From Trebonia sp036501515 (GTDB taxonomy: Bacteria; Actinomycetota; Actinomycetes; Streptosporangiales; Streptosporangiaceae): DNA of 64,000 nt. Every line of letters begins with the position of its first letter. Within the stretch, counting starts at the first letter, position 1. The position numbers and the translations under genes are program-made. Below, in pieces: positions 51,291 through 59,219 of this stretch. A model generated the notes under the pieces. The model searched no databases, was not told the DNA's origin, and saw only the letters and a program-made list of their open reading frames with translations. Where the stretch lies: positions 1 to 64,000 of the forward strand of contig DASYAD010000257.1 of NCBI GenBank assembly GCA_036501515.1, given 5' to 3'.

Positions 51291-51762
51291 CGGTTCCGCG
51301 GTGACGGCGGTACCCGCGATCGGCAGCCGTGAGCTGGCCGGCCGCGTGGGGTCGGCGTTCTCCTCGCCGTACACGGTGGCCGTGACGCGGGCGCTGGTGC
51401 TCGACTTCGCCGGGCTGACCGGCGCGAATCACTGGATGCACACCGACGACGCACGGGCCGCCGCCAGCCCGCTCGGCCGGGCCACCGTTCCCGGCCTGCT
51501 GACCCTGGCGCTCGGTGCCCTGCTCGAGCCGCATGTTCTGCTGGTGCGCGCGGAGGACGCGGTTTTCTACGGATTCGACCGCGTCCGCTTCCCTGCGCCG
51601 ATGTTTGTCGGCGATCGGCTGCGGCTCGAGATCGAGATCATCTCGGCCGAGGACAGCGCCGGCTCGGTGCGGGCGGTATTCAGGAACCGCTTCTGGTCGG
51701 CCGGCGCCAGACCGGTCTGCGTCGCCGAGCAGAACGTTCGCTACACCCACGAGCAGCCATGA
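51280..51762 (+). CDS. MaoC-like (hot-dog) protein lacking the usual Asp
   Basis: A 160-residue hot-dog-fold protein of the MaoC/hydratase-2 type. The segment FAGLTGANHWMHTDDARA aligns with the hydratase signature TGDxxxIHxD, but the catalytic Asp is Ala; the His is kept. VPGLLTLALGAL and YGFDRVRFPAPMFVGDRLRLEIEI are the long helix and following strands. Hydratases can be built from two unlike MaoC subunits in steroid degradation, one lacking the catalytic pair. This could therefore be a non-catalytic partner or a different hot-dog enzyme. It starts at the GTG at 51280 within the SDR gene; the GTG at 51301 is possible. Confidence 0.8.
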   Translation: MTSDGSAVTAVPAIGSRELAGRVGSAFSSPYTVAVTRALVLDFAGLTGANHWMHTDDARAAASPLGRATVPGLLTLALGALLEPHVLLVRAEDAVFYGFDRVRFPAPMFVGDRLRLEIEIISAEDSAGSVRAVFRNRFWSAGARPVCVAEQNVRYTHEQP

Positions 51763-51781
51763 GATCCGAGGGAGAGCAGCG

Positions 51782-52888
51782 ATGCGGGCGCTGGTGATCG
51801 GCGGAACCGGGCCAACCGGCCCGCACATCGTGGCCGGGCTGCGCGCCAGGGGACACGAGGTGTCGATCTTCCACCGCGGCACCCACGAGCTCCCCGCGCT
51901 GGCGGACGTCGAGCACATCCACGGCGACCCGCACTTCCGCGAGTCCATCGACGAGGCGCTGGAAGGACGCGACTTCGACATCGTGCTCGCCATGTACGGT
52001 CGGATCAGGCACATAGCGCCCGCGCTCACGGGCCGCTGCGGCCGGTTCATCACCATCGGGGGAGTGCCGGCCTACCAGGGCTATTTCCCCCGCCCGGGCG
52101 CGGCTGGGCTGCCGGTCCCGGTGACGGAGACGCACCCGGTCGTGCGCGAGGCGGGCGACGACCCGGCCCTGCAGTTCTCCCGCAGGCTCGTCCAAGCGGA
52201 GGACCTCACCTTCCTGATGCACCCGGACGCGACCATCCTGCGGTTCCCGATGATCTACGGGCCCAACAACGCCCGCCCGCACGAGTGGCCGGTCATCCGC
52301 CGCATTCGTGACGGCCGGCCGCGCATGATCGTCCCCGACGGCGGCCTGCAGGTGCTCACCCGGTGCGCGGCCCGCAACGCGGCCGCCTTCGTGCTGGCCG
52401 CGGCCGACCACCCGGCGGCCGCGGCCGGGCAGGTCTACAACTGCGGCGACGCCGTGTCCTGGTCGCTGCGCGAGTGGATCGAGACCATCGCCGGCCTGGT
52501 CGGGGCGCGGCTTGAGCTGGTCTCGATCCCGGGCGAGATCGCGGTTGAAGCGGCCACGACCCTGCTGCCGCTGGCGGGCACCACCGCCGCGCACTGCGTC
52601 CTCAGCATCGCCAAGGCCGAGCGGCAGCTCGGCTACCAGCCGGTGATCGAACCGGTGCGGGCACTGGAAGAGACGCTCGCCTGGTATGACGCCAGCCCCG
52701 GCACTGACTACGGCGACAGCCCGTCGATGGCCGACCGGTTCGACTACGCCGCCGAGGACGCCCTGATCGAGCACTACCGCAAGGCGGCCCCGCTGATCAG
52801 GGACGCGGTCCCGCAGCAGGCGGCGCAGCCGGTGCACAGCATGCCGCACCCCAAGGCCCCGGGGCTGGCCGACCACCGCGGGCGGTAG
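51782..52888 (+). CDS. NAD-dependent epimerase/dehydratase family protein
   Basis: A 368-residue extended-SDR protein. ALVIGGTGPTGPHIV is the glycine-rich NAD loop; FITIGGVPAYQGY holds the Tyr region and RFPMIYGPNNAR is the usual extended-SDR loop. The YxxxK pair of classical epimerases is not obvious, so the reaction is uncertain. GAGGGAGAGC precedes the ATG. It ends the SDR-SDR-MaoC operon and is followed by truncated genes. Confidence 0.88.
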   Translation: MRALVIGGTGPTGPHIVAGLRARGHEVSIFHRGTHELPALADVEHIHGDPHFRESIDEALEGRDFDIVLAMYGRIRHIAPALTGRCGRFITIGGVPAYQGYFPRPGAAGLPVPVTETHPVVREAGDDPALQFSRRLVQAEDLTFLMHPDATILRFPMIYGPNNARPHEWPVIRRIRDGRPRMIVPDGGLQVLTRCAARNAAAFVLAAADHPAAAAGQVYNCGDAVSWSLREWIETIAGLVGARLELVSIPGEIAVEAATTLLPLAGTTAAHCVLSIAKAERQLGYQPVIEPVRALEETLAWYDASPGTDYGDSPSMADRFDYAAEDALIEHYRKAAPLIRDAVPQQAAQPVHSMPHPKAPGLADHRGR

Positions 52889-52913
52889 CCGGGGCCGGCG
52901 TCTCGCGCCCGCA

Positions 52914-53204
52914 GTGCATGGGGATGGTCGCGGCGCAAAACCGTTCGCGGTCAGCACCGGGGGCCACGTGCTGATGGCGACAGACATGCTCCGGTCGATG
53001 GGCCAGCAGACCCGCGTCGGCAACAACACCACCCTGAACCTCGAGGTGGACAGCAGGGACGAGGCCGACCGGTTGTACGGCGCACTGTCCGAGGGCGGTT
53101 CGGAAGGGTCCCCGATGGCCGACATGCCGTGGGGTGCTTACTGGGGCGTCGTCCTCGACCGCTACGGCATCCGCTGGATGATCAACCACACCCTGACGTC
53201 CTGA
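52914..53204 (+). pseudogene. C-terminal half of a PhnB/YjdN-like VOC protein
   Basis: From about 52953 the frame reads STGGHVLMATDM, GNNTTLNLEVDSRDEADRLYGAL and PWGAYWGVVLDRYGIRWMIN. This is the second half of PhnB-like vicinal-oxygen-chelate proteins, which are about 140-150 residues long. The first half, including the first metal-ligand strand, is absent, and the upstream bases give no ribosome site. I interpret it as a truncated remnant; a short functional protein cannot be ruled out. Confidence 0.6.
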
Positions 53205-53373
53205 ACGCCGCCAGCCCAGGTTGCTGCCCCGCGCGCCGCGGGCCATATCCCGTTTCCGTGCGGCGGGCAACAGCGGCCACGGCCGATCAGGTTAGCGTCG
53301 CTCGCCTACGCCCGGAATAGACCTTCTCCGCGGTGGGTATCGATCCGGGTCGTCATGGAGGCGCGAAGGAGAG

Positions 53374-53544
53374 TTCGAGCTGACGAGCGACCTGGGCGCG
53401 AGGCTGCCACCAAGTACGCGGGTACACGTGTTTCACGGACTCCAGGACAAGACCGCCCCGCCGTCGCATGCGACCCTGTACGCGCTGGCGATTCCGCAGG
53501 CGCAGGCGCACCAGCTGCCCGGGCGGGATCATCAGCTGAACAAC
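53374..53544 (+). pseudogene. Remnant of an alpha/beta hydrolase
   Basis: About 57 codons read TSDLGARLPPSTRVHVFHGLQDKTAPPSHATLYALAIP and HQLPGRDHQLNN. This is the strand-acid and His region typical of the last third of alpha/beta hydrolases (HG..D, then GRDH). There is no start, no nucleophile Ser region, and the frame continues only into unrelated residues. It is a decayed fragment, like the VOC remnant next to it. Confidence 0.55.
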
Positions 53545-53590
53545 CCGGGAGTCGGGGGCACACCCCTGGGTCCGAGATTAAGACGAAATT

Positions 53591-53665
53591 ACTGTCCTCA
53601 GCGTCACTGTCCTCAGCGTCACTGTCCTCAGCGTCACTGTCCTCAGCGTCACTGTCCTCAGCGTC
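53591..53665. repeat. 15-bp tandem repeat (five full copies)
   Basis: ACTGTCCTCAGCGTC repeats exactly five times from 53591 to 53665, with a partial sixth. The thiolase-like gene's stop TGA falls in the first partial unit, and each unit contains a further TGA on that strand. The repeat therefore forms the 3' untranslated region and could vary in copy number. Confidence 0.85.
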
Positions 53666-54848
53666 ACTGTCCGCGGCGGAGCATGATCCCGCCGCCGGGC
53701 GAGGCCCCGACCCCGGACCCGTACAACGCCACCTCGGCGCCGTCGACCTGGTTGCAGGCGGTTCCCCGCAGCTGGCGCACCGCTTCGAGCAGGTGGGTGC
53801 TGCCCTGGAGGTACACCTCGGCCAGGTTGCCGCCGTGCGGGTTGACCGGCAGCTTGCCTTCCCGGCGGATGGCGCCGCCGGCCACGAACGGCCCGCTCTC
53901 GCCGACCTCGCAGAAGCCCCAGTCCTCTAGGCTCATCAGCACCGACGGGGTGAACGCGTCGTAGAAGAGCGCGACGTCGACGTCGCTGGGGCCAAGGCCG
54001 GCCCGTGCGTACAGGTCCCGGGCGGCGCGCCGGTGCCCGGTGCTCGCGTAGACCTCGTCGATCGTGTTGAACGAGGCGGTGGCCCACTTGTACTCGCCCG
54101 TCATGGAGACGGCCCGGATACTCACCGGCGGGTGGCGCAGCGCCCGCGCCCGTTCTGGCGACGTGACGATCACGGCGGCGGCGCCGTCGGACTCCATGCA
54201 GCAGTCGTAGAGCCGCAACGGGTCGGCGATGATCCGGGAGGCGTGGTGCTCGGCGACCGTGATCTGCGTGCGGAACCGCGCGTCCGGATTGTTCGCGGCG
54301 TTGCGGCGCGCGTTGACCGCCACCTCGGCCAGGTGCTCGGCGGTGGTGCCGTACAGGCTCATGTGCCGCCGGGCCTTCATCGCGTAGATCGCCGCGGGCA
54401 GCGCCATGCCGAACGGGGCGGTGTAGGAAGCTGGCAGCGGAATGGGGGCGCCTGGCCCGACGCCGGCCGCGAGCGACTGGCCCAGGCGGGTGGTCTGCAC
54501 GATGGAGCGCACGACCACCACGTAGTCGGCCAGGCCGGCCGCGACCGCCGCGTAGGCGCTGGCCACCGCGCCGGGCAGGCCCGACCCGCGCCCGCCCCAG
54601 ACCAGCGCCGTATAGCGCAGCTCCCTGGTGCCGAGCGAGACCGCGAGGTCCGATGGCGTGTTCGCCTCGTCGCAGTAGCCGGTGAACCCGTCGATGTCGC
54701 GCGGGTCGAGTCCGGCGTCGGCGGCGGCCGCGTGGATCGCGTCGAGCGCCAGCCGGGCCAGCCCGACGTCACCGAACTCACCGCGCTTGCCGTAGGCGGA
54801 GTGGCCGATGCCGGCGATGCAGGCGGCGTCGCGCGGGAAGCCGGGCAT
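53664..54848 (-). CDS. Thiolase-like protein of the lipid-transfer (Ltp/SCPx) type
   Basis: A 394-residue thiolase-fold protein. The normal nucleophile region reads WGGRGSGLPGAVAS, without the CASG cysteine, and later motifs are ALFYDAFTPSVLMSLEDWGFCEVGE and VNPHGGNLAEVYLQG. Members of this kind, such as actinobacterial Ltp2, work with a DUF35 protein as retro-aldolases in steroid side-chain degradation; the FYDAF tyrosine is a candidate catalytic residue by that analogy. Its ATG overlaps the DUF35 stop by one base. The stop lies in a tandem repeat. Retro-aldol cleavage of a branched hydroxyacyl-CoA is a plausible role; ordinary thiolysis is not. Confidence 0.9.
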   Translation of the reverse strand: MPGFPRDAACIAGIGHSAYGKRGEFGDVGLARLALDAIHAAAADAGLDPRDIDGFTGYCDEANTPSDLAVSLGTRELRYTALVWGGRGSGLPGAVASAYAAVAAGLADYVVVVRSIVQTTRLGQSLAAGVGPGAPIPLPASYTAPFGMALPAAIYAMKARRHMSLYGTTAEHLAEVAVNARRNAANNPDARFRTQITVAEHHASRIIADPLRLYDCCMESDGAAAVIVTSPERARALRHPPVSIRAVSMTGEYKWATASFNTIDEVYASTGHRRAARDLYARAGLGPSDVDVALFYDAFTPSVLMSLEDWGFCEVGESGPFVAGGAIRREGKLPVNPHGGNLAEVYLQGSTHLLEAVRQLRGTACNQVDGAEVALYGSGVGASPGGGIMLRRGQ

Positions 54849-55306
54849 CACGGCACCAGCCGGAAGCAGGGCAGCGCGAGGTCGTCGGCGAACGGCACTC
54901 CGATGACCTCGACCCGCTGGCCGACGTGCAGGTCGTCCAGCTGCCAGGCGTCCACCACGTTGCTCAGCATGCGCACCGGCTCGCCTTCGGTGCCGTCGAG
55001 CGTGACGACGGCGACGTTGTAACAGGCTGGATCGCCGCCCGTGGCCGCGCTGGCTTCGGCGGCGCGGGCCCGGTCGGGTATCCAGATGTAGGAGTAGATG
55101 ACACCGGTGCCTGGCAGTGTCGCCCACTCCCAGCGCAGCGAGGAACACCGGTAGCAGCCGTCGCCCGGCGGGTAGCGGTGCGCGCCGCAGTCCTGGCAGC
55201 ACTGAACGGCCAGCTGATCGGCGGCCGCGGCCCGCCACATGCCCTCGTTGAGCGGCGCGACGACGGGGGCGGGCATGCCGCCCGGCCGGTTTACCTGGTC
55301 GGTCAC
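54848..55306 (-). CDS. DUF35 OB-fold zinc-ribbon protein, thiolase partner
   Basis: A 152-residue DUF35 protein. The rubredoxin-like zinc ribbon is CQDCGAHRYPPGDGCYRCSS (about residues 37-56), followed by an OB-fold with GTGVIYSYIW and VGQRVEVIGVPF. It begins at the GTG at 55306, nine bases after the DoxX stop, and overlaps the thiolase gene. In steroid catabolism such proteins are the activating subunit of thiolase-like aldolases, so these two genes probably encode one enzyme. Confidence 0.92.
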   Translation of the reverse strand: MTDQVNRPGGMPAPVVAPLNEGMWRAAAADQLAVQCCQDCGAHRYPPGDGCYRCSSLRWEWATLPGTGVIYSYIWIPDRARAAEASAATGGDPACYNVAVVTLDGTEGEPVRMLSNVVDAWQLDDLHVGQRVEVIGVPFADDLALPCFRLVP

Positions 55307-55315
55307 CGGGCCCCG

Positions 55316-55909
55316 CTACGCGTTCTCGGTGGCCGCGGGCGCGCTGGCCTCAGTCGTGCTGGCCTCAGTCGTGCTGGCCGGAGCGGGCGCCGGGGCCTTA
55401 GCCGGCCGTGGACCGGGCCGCCAGCTGGTGAGCAGCAGCAGGGCCGCGCCGCCGATGCCGAGGGCGTAGCACACGGCGACCGCGATCCACCCCGGCGGAT
55501 CGAAGATGCCGATCGCGTAGTCGAGTGACCACCGGCCGCCGCCGGTGGCGCTGAGCGCCAGGCCGGCGAACGTCAGGGTCATCACGTACTCGTAGCCTTC
55601 GCCCGGGCGGAAGATGAAGAAGCCGTTCTTGATGTGGTTGGTGACCCAGGCGACGAGCATCACCCCGACCACTCCTGCCCCGGCCAGCGGCGTCAGCAGC
55701 CCGAGGACCAGCAAGGCGCCCGCCCCGAGCTCGGTGGCGCTGGCGGTCCAGGCGTGCATGATCCCGGGACGCATGCCGAGGCTGTCGAACCAGCGGCCGG
55801 TCCCGGCGATCTTTCCGCCGCCGAAGATGTGGTTCCATCCGTGCGCGATGAACACGATGCCGACGGCGAGACGCAGCAGCAGCAGGCCAAGGCTTATTGC
55901 CGATGTCAT
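55316..55909 (-). CDS. DoxX family membrane protein
   Basis: A 197-residue four-helix membrane protein of the DoxX family. Helix 1 starts LGLLLLRLAVGIVFIAHGWNHIFGG, and WFDSLGMRPGIMHAWTASATELGAGALLVLG is typical. The Ala/Pro/Thr C-terminal tail contains TTEAS twice, from a 15-bp DNA duplication (55343-55372). It is the first gene of the operon with DUF35 and thiolase; operator site 12 lies 77 bp upstream. DoxX proteins link to quinone or thiosulfate/sulfide oxidation and to other membrane redox roles, but no role is known here. Confidence 0.88.
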   Translation of the reverse strand: MTSAISLGLLLLRLAVGIVFIAHGWNHIFGGGKIAGTGRWFDSLGMRPGIMHAWTASATELGAGALLVLGLLTPLAGAGVVGVMLVAWVTNHIKNGFFIFRPGEGYEYVMTLTFAGLALSATGGGRWSLDYAIGIFDPPGWIAVAVCYALGIGGAALLLLTSWRPGPRPAKAPAPAPASTTEASTTEASAPAATENA

Positions 55910-55985
55910 GGCGGAAGATCCTTCGCGGTGTGAGTGCCGGTCCGGCGCGGATCTTCAGTCTCCACCACCGGAGACTACTGCCGCA

Positions 55986-55999
55986 AGTGAGCAAGTGCT
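55986..55999 (+). promoter_or_regulatory. Local regulon operator, site 12
   Basis: AGTGAGCAAGTGCT, four bases beyond the stop of the EthD-like gene and upstream of the DoxX-DUF35-thiolase operon. Confidence 0.55.
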
Positions 56000-56002
56000 C
56001 GA

Positions 56003-56710
56003 TTATTTACGAGGCAGTGCGAGTGGCTCTTCGCGGACCGCGAGGAACCAGTTCGCGCTGATCAGGTCGTCTTCGCCGCGGTCGCTGAGCTCGCGCTCGA
56101 AGTACCCGATACGCGCCAGCAGGCTTTCCGTGTCGTCGAAGTAGACCTCGTTGACGGCGTCGTAGGCCCAGTCCCGGCCGGGCGTGGCCCGCGGGTGGTT
56201 CTGCACGTAGGCCAGCCCGCGGAAGGCCTCGGGAATCGGGGCGCTGCCGATCGTGCCCGCGCGGCTTCGCCACAGCTCGAGGAACTGCGGGAGCGTCAGC
56301 CCGGCGGCGCGGGTGGCGATGGCCAGCTGCTTGAGCTTCGGGCCGGCGTCCTGCCACCGCCGCTCCAGCCAGCCGGCGCCGCGGACGACACGCTCGTCGC
56401 TCACCACGACGGGGCTGGCCGCCAGGTCGATCGCCTGGCCAAGCAGCCGTTCCTGGTCCTGGCCGTCGGCCGTGCGGAGCCAGGTCTCGTAGCGGAGCAG
56501 GTGCTCTTCGCCGGTGAACCATTCGAGCGCAACACCGTCGTAGCGCTGGTCGGGAGCGACTTCGCGCACTGCCGTGGCGACGGTGAGCCGGGCCGGCCTG
56601 GCCTCAGCAGGAGCCGCGGCGGCCGCCGCGACCGCGTCTCGCCAGCGGCCGGAGAAGTCTGCCGGGCCGAGGCGGCTGTTGCCCGTTGCCAGCCGGATGC
56701 GCTTGATCAA
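56003..56710 (-). CDS. EthD-domain-like protein (two ferredoxin-like modules)
   Basis: A 235-residue protein of the dimeric alpha/beta-barrel type. The second half (LTLPQFLELWRSRAGTIGSAPIPEAFRGLAYVQNHPR, then AYDAVNEVYFDDTESLLAR) matches EthD domains; the first half (GPADFSGRWRDAVAAAAAAP, ...RYDGVALEWFTGEEHLLRYETW) is a weaker copy. EthD proteins assist P450 systems that degrade ethers. The start at 56710 is a TTG preceded by GAAGGG, so it is uncertain. Operator site 13 is upstream. Confidence 0.75.
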   Translation of the reverse strand: MIKRIRLATGNSRLGPADFSGRWRDAVAAAAAAPAEARPARLTVATAVREVAPDQRYDGVALEWFTGEEHLLRYETWLRTADGQDQERLLGQAIDLAASPVVVSDERVVRGAGWLERRWQDAGPKLKQLAIATRAAGLTLPQFLELWRSRAGTIGSAPIPEAFRGLAYVQNHPRATPGRDWAYDAVNEVYFDDTESLLARIGYFERELSDRGEDDLISANWFLAVREEPLALPRK

Positions 56711-56745
56711 GGCGTTCAGCCCTTCGGTCGCAGCGTCGCGTGCGG

Positions 56746-56759
56746 AGCAAACGTTCGCT
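56746..56759 (+). promoter_or_regulatory. Local regulon operator, site 13
   Basis: AGCAAACGTTCGCT, close to site 3 (two differences), 36 bp upstream of the EthD-like start. Confidence 0.65.
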
Positions 56760-56875
56760 CTGCCGAGGGCAGCTTACTGCAGGCAGGCTTGCGGGGCGGC
56801 AGCCCATCCGGCTGCCCCCCGCTTCGGGTCGGCCGGCGGTTGCCCGCGCGGCCGGCTGGTGTTACGTTGCTGAGA

Positions 56876-56892
56876 ACAAACATTAGGTTTGT
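56876..56892. promoter_or_regulatory. Inverted repeat in the amidohydrolase promoter
   Basis: ACAAAC (56876-56881) and GTTTGT (56887-56892) are perfectly inverted around ATTAG, 46 bp upstream of the amidohydrolase start. It differs from the main operator family and may bind another repressor. Confidence 0.45.
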
Positions 56893-56938
56893 GGGCGGCG
56901 CGCGCGGCGCGCCGGTGACGTTTGGCAGGAGGCCGGGC

Positions 56939-58033
56939 ATGGCGATGGCGCACAGCGACGGCACGTCGACCCCGTTGATCGACGCCAGCGTCCACATCTT
57001 CTTCGGCTCGAACGCCGACTTCCGCGGCTTCATGCGCGAGCCGTTCCGCAGCCGCGGCATTCCCGACGTGCTGGGCGGCGGCTGGGGGAGGCCCGGCGGG
57101 GAGTGGGCCGACGAGGCCACCGACACCGGGGAGAGCCACCCCGCGTCCGATCCCGGCGTGACCGGCGAGGTGCTGTTCGGCCGGCGCGGGACCGACATCG
57201 CGATCCTGCACCCGATGACCCGCGGCGTGCTGCCCGACCGCCATCTGACGAGCGCGGTGCTGGCCGCCCACAACGAGATGATGGTGTCCCGGTGGCTGGA
57301 CGCGGGCCAGTTCGCGGACCGCTACCGCGGCACCATCAGAGTCAACCCCGAGGACATCAGCGGCGCGCTGCGCGAGCTCGACCGCTGGAAGGACCATCCG
57401 CGGGTGGTCCAGGTCGGCATTCCGATGCAGACCCGCGAGCCGTACGGGAAACCGCAGTACTGGCCGCTGTGGGACGCTGCCGCGGCGGCCGGCCTGCCGG
57501 TGGCGGTGCACATGGAAATGGGCAACTCGGTCTCGCTTCCGCCGACCCCCTCCGGGCAGCCCAGGACCTTTGAGCAGTACATCGGCTTCTCCGCCCTCAA
57601 CTACCTGTACCACCTGATGAACATGATCGCCGAGGGCGTGTTCGAGCGGACACCCGGCCTTAAGGTGGTCTGGGCCGACGGGGGCGCCGACCTGCTGACG
57701 CCGTTCATCTGGCGGATGGACACCTTCGGCCGCCCGCACCTGGAGCAGACCCCGTGGGCGCCCCGCATGCCCAGCGATTACCTGCCCGGGCACGTCTACT
57801 TCGTCCAGGGGGCCCTGGACGGCCCAGGCGACACCGACTTCGCCGGCGAGTGGCTGGGCTTCACCGGCAAGGACACCATGCTCATGTTCGGCTCGAGCTA
57901 CCCGGGCTGGCAGCTCAGTGACGCCCGCGCGGTGGCCGGGTCGCTGAGTCAGGAACAGCGCGACCGGCTGCTGTGGCGGAACGCGGCCGAGCTCTACGGC
58001 ATCGAGATCCCCGCTGCCGCCGCGTCGCGGTAG
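56939..58033 (+). CDS. Amidohydrolase_2 family protein with altered metal site
   Basis: A 364-residue protein of the amidohydrolase_2 group (related to ACMSD and 4-oxalomesaconate hydratases). AVHMEMGN keeps a metal-type His. The first motif reads IDASVHIF where active relatives, such as the next gene, read VDSDVHP. The C-terminal Asp motif is FGSSYPGW instead of SDYPH, so the usual metal-binding Asp is Ser and its neighbour His is Gly. It may be inactive, or use a different mechanism or a partner. It starts at the ATG at 56939, seven bases after AGGAGG, 42 bp before the paralogue at 58076. Confidence 0.88.
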   Translation: MAMAHSDGTSTPLIDASVHIFFGSNADFRGFMREPFRSRGIPDVLGGGWGRPGGEWADEATDTGESHPASDPGVTGEVLFGRRGTDIAILHPMTRGVLPDRHLTSAVLAAHNEMMVSRWLDAGQFADRYRGTIRVNPEDISGALRELDRWKDHPRVVQVGIPMQTREPYGKPQYWPLWDAAAAAGLPVAVHMEMGNSVSLPPTPSGQPRTFEQYIGFSALNYLYHLMNMIAEGVFERTPGLKVVWADGGADLLTPFIWRMDTFGRPHLEQTPWAPRMPSDYLPGHVYFVQGALDGPGDTDFAGEWLGFTGKDTMLMFGSSYPGWQLSDARAVAGSLSQEQRDRLLWRNAAELYGIEIPAAAASR

Positions 58034-58075
58034 CGATCGCAAGGAACGCCCACTGGAAGGAAAGAGGGGGCTGTC

Positions 58076-59218
58076 ATGACCGCACAGGGGACACGAGTAC
58101 CCGAGGCGAGCACGGTGCGCACGCCGATCCGGGTTGTCGACTCCGATGTCCACCCCGTGCCGCGGGCGGGACAACTAGCTCCGTACATCCCCGAGCCGTT
58201 CCGCAGCCGGTTCCTGGCCGTGCCAAGGGGCGAGTCGATCATGTACGACGCCCCCGACTACGCGTACGCCAAGGCGATGCGCGTCGACACGTTCCCCGAC
58301 GACGGCAACTTCGCCGGCAGCGACCCCAACCTCATGCTCCGTCAGGCGATCGTCGAGGGCGGGTCGGACATCTGCGTCCTCGAGCCCGGCTTCGCGACCC
58401 ACCCTGTGCCGGAGATGGCTCAGGCGGTGTGCGCCGGGATGAACGGCTGGATCGCCAACCACTGGCTGGACCCGGTCAACAACTGGCACGAGCGGTACCG
58501 CGGCTCGATCTGCGTCGCCATCGAGGACCCCCCCGGCGCTGTCCGGCAGATCGAGGAATGGGTCGACCACCCGTACATGGCGCAGGTCCTCATCCGCGCC
58601 GAACCGCGTCCGGCCTGGGGCTCGCCGCAGTACGACCCGATCTGGGAAGCCGCGACCCGCCATGACATCACGGTGGCCTGCCACCTGAGCCGGGGCCGCG
58701 ACGACACGATGCCGATGCCGCCGGTCGGGTTCCCCAGCTACAACCACGACTTCATGGTCACCTACTCGCTGCTGGCCGCCAACCAGGTGATGAGCCTGAT
58801 CTTCGACGGGGTATTCGACCGCTTCCCGACGCTGCGGATCGTCTTGGTCGAGCACGCCTTCACCTGGATCCTGCCGCTGATGTGGCGGATGGACGCCATC
58901 TACGCGGCGCGCAAGTCGTCAATGGACATCAAGCGCAAGCCGTCGGAGTACGTGAAGCAGCACATCAAGTTCACCACGCAGCCGCTCGACTACCCGGAAG
59001 ACAAGACCGAGCTCACGCGCGCCTTCGAGCTGATGGAGGCGGACAAGATCCTGCTGTTCTCCTCCGACTACCCGCACTGGACCTACGACGACCCGCGCTG
59101 GCTGGTCAAGCACCTGCCTGAGCACATGCGGGAGCCGATCATGTTCAAGAACGGCATCGAGACCTACAAGCTGCCCGACACCGTGCCGGCCCTCGACGGC
59201 AAGACGATGGTCTTCTGA
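58076..59218 (+). CDS. Amidohydrolase_2 family protein
   Basis: A 380-residue amidohydrolase_2 enzyme with intact-looking ligands: VVDSDVHPVP at the N-terminus, VACHLSRG, the EHAFTWILPLMWRMD region and FSSDYPHWTYDDPRW. Family members hydrolyse or decarboxylate, in several cases acting on aromatic meta-cleavage products. It is the paralogue of the preceding degenerate copy, and the two may form a heteromer. It overlaps or abuts the Rieske ferredoxin gene. Confidence 0.9.
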   Translation: MTAQGTRVPEASTVRTPIRVVDSDVHPVPRAGQLAPYIPEPFRSRFLAVPRGESIMYDAPDYAYAKAMRVDTFPDDGNFAGSDPNLMLRQAIVEGGSDICVLEPGFATHPVPEMAQAVCAGMNGWIANHWLDPVNNWHERYRGSICVAIEDPPGAVRQIEEWVDHPYMAQVLIRAEPRPAWGSPQYDPIWEAATRHDITVACHLSRGRDDTMPMPPVGFPSYNHDFMVTYSLLAANQVMSLIFDGVFDRFPTLRIVLVEHAFTWILPLMWRMDAIYAARKSSMDIKRKPSEYVKQHIKFTTQPLDYPEDKTELTRAFELMEADKILLFSSDYPHWTYDDPRWLVKHLPEHMREPIMFKNGIETYKLPDTVPALDGKTMVF

Positions 59219-59219
59219 G

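Noticed and set aside
53578..54087. Antisense-phase frame ending in a TVTLR repeat
   Set aside because: It is the wrong frame of the thiolase gene running into the 15-bp tandem repeat.
56195..56938. Longer N-terminus for the amidohydrolase_2 protein
   Set aside because: It runs antisense through the EthD-like gene; the ATG at 56939 has AGGAGG at the correct distance.
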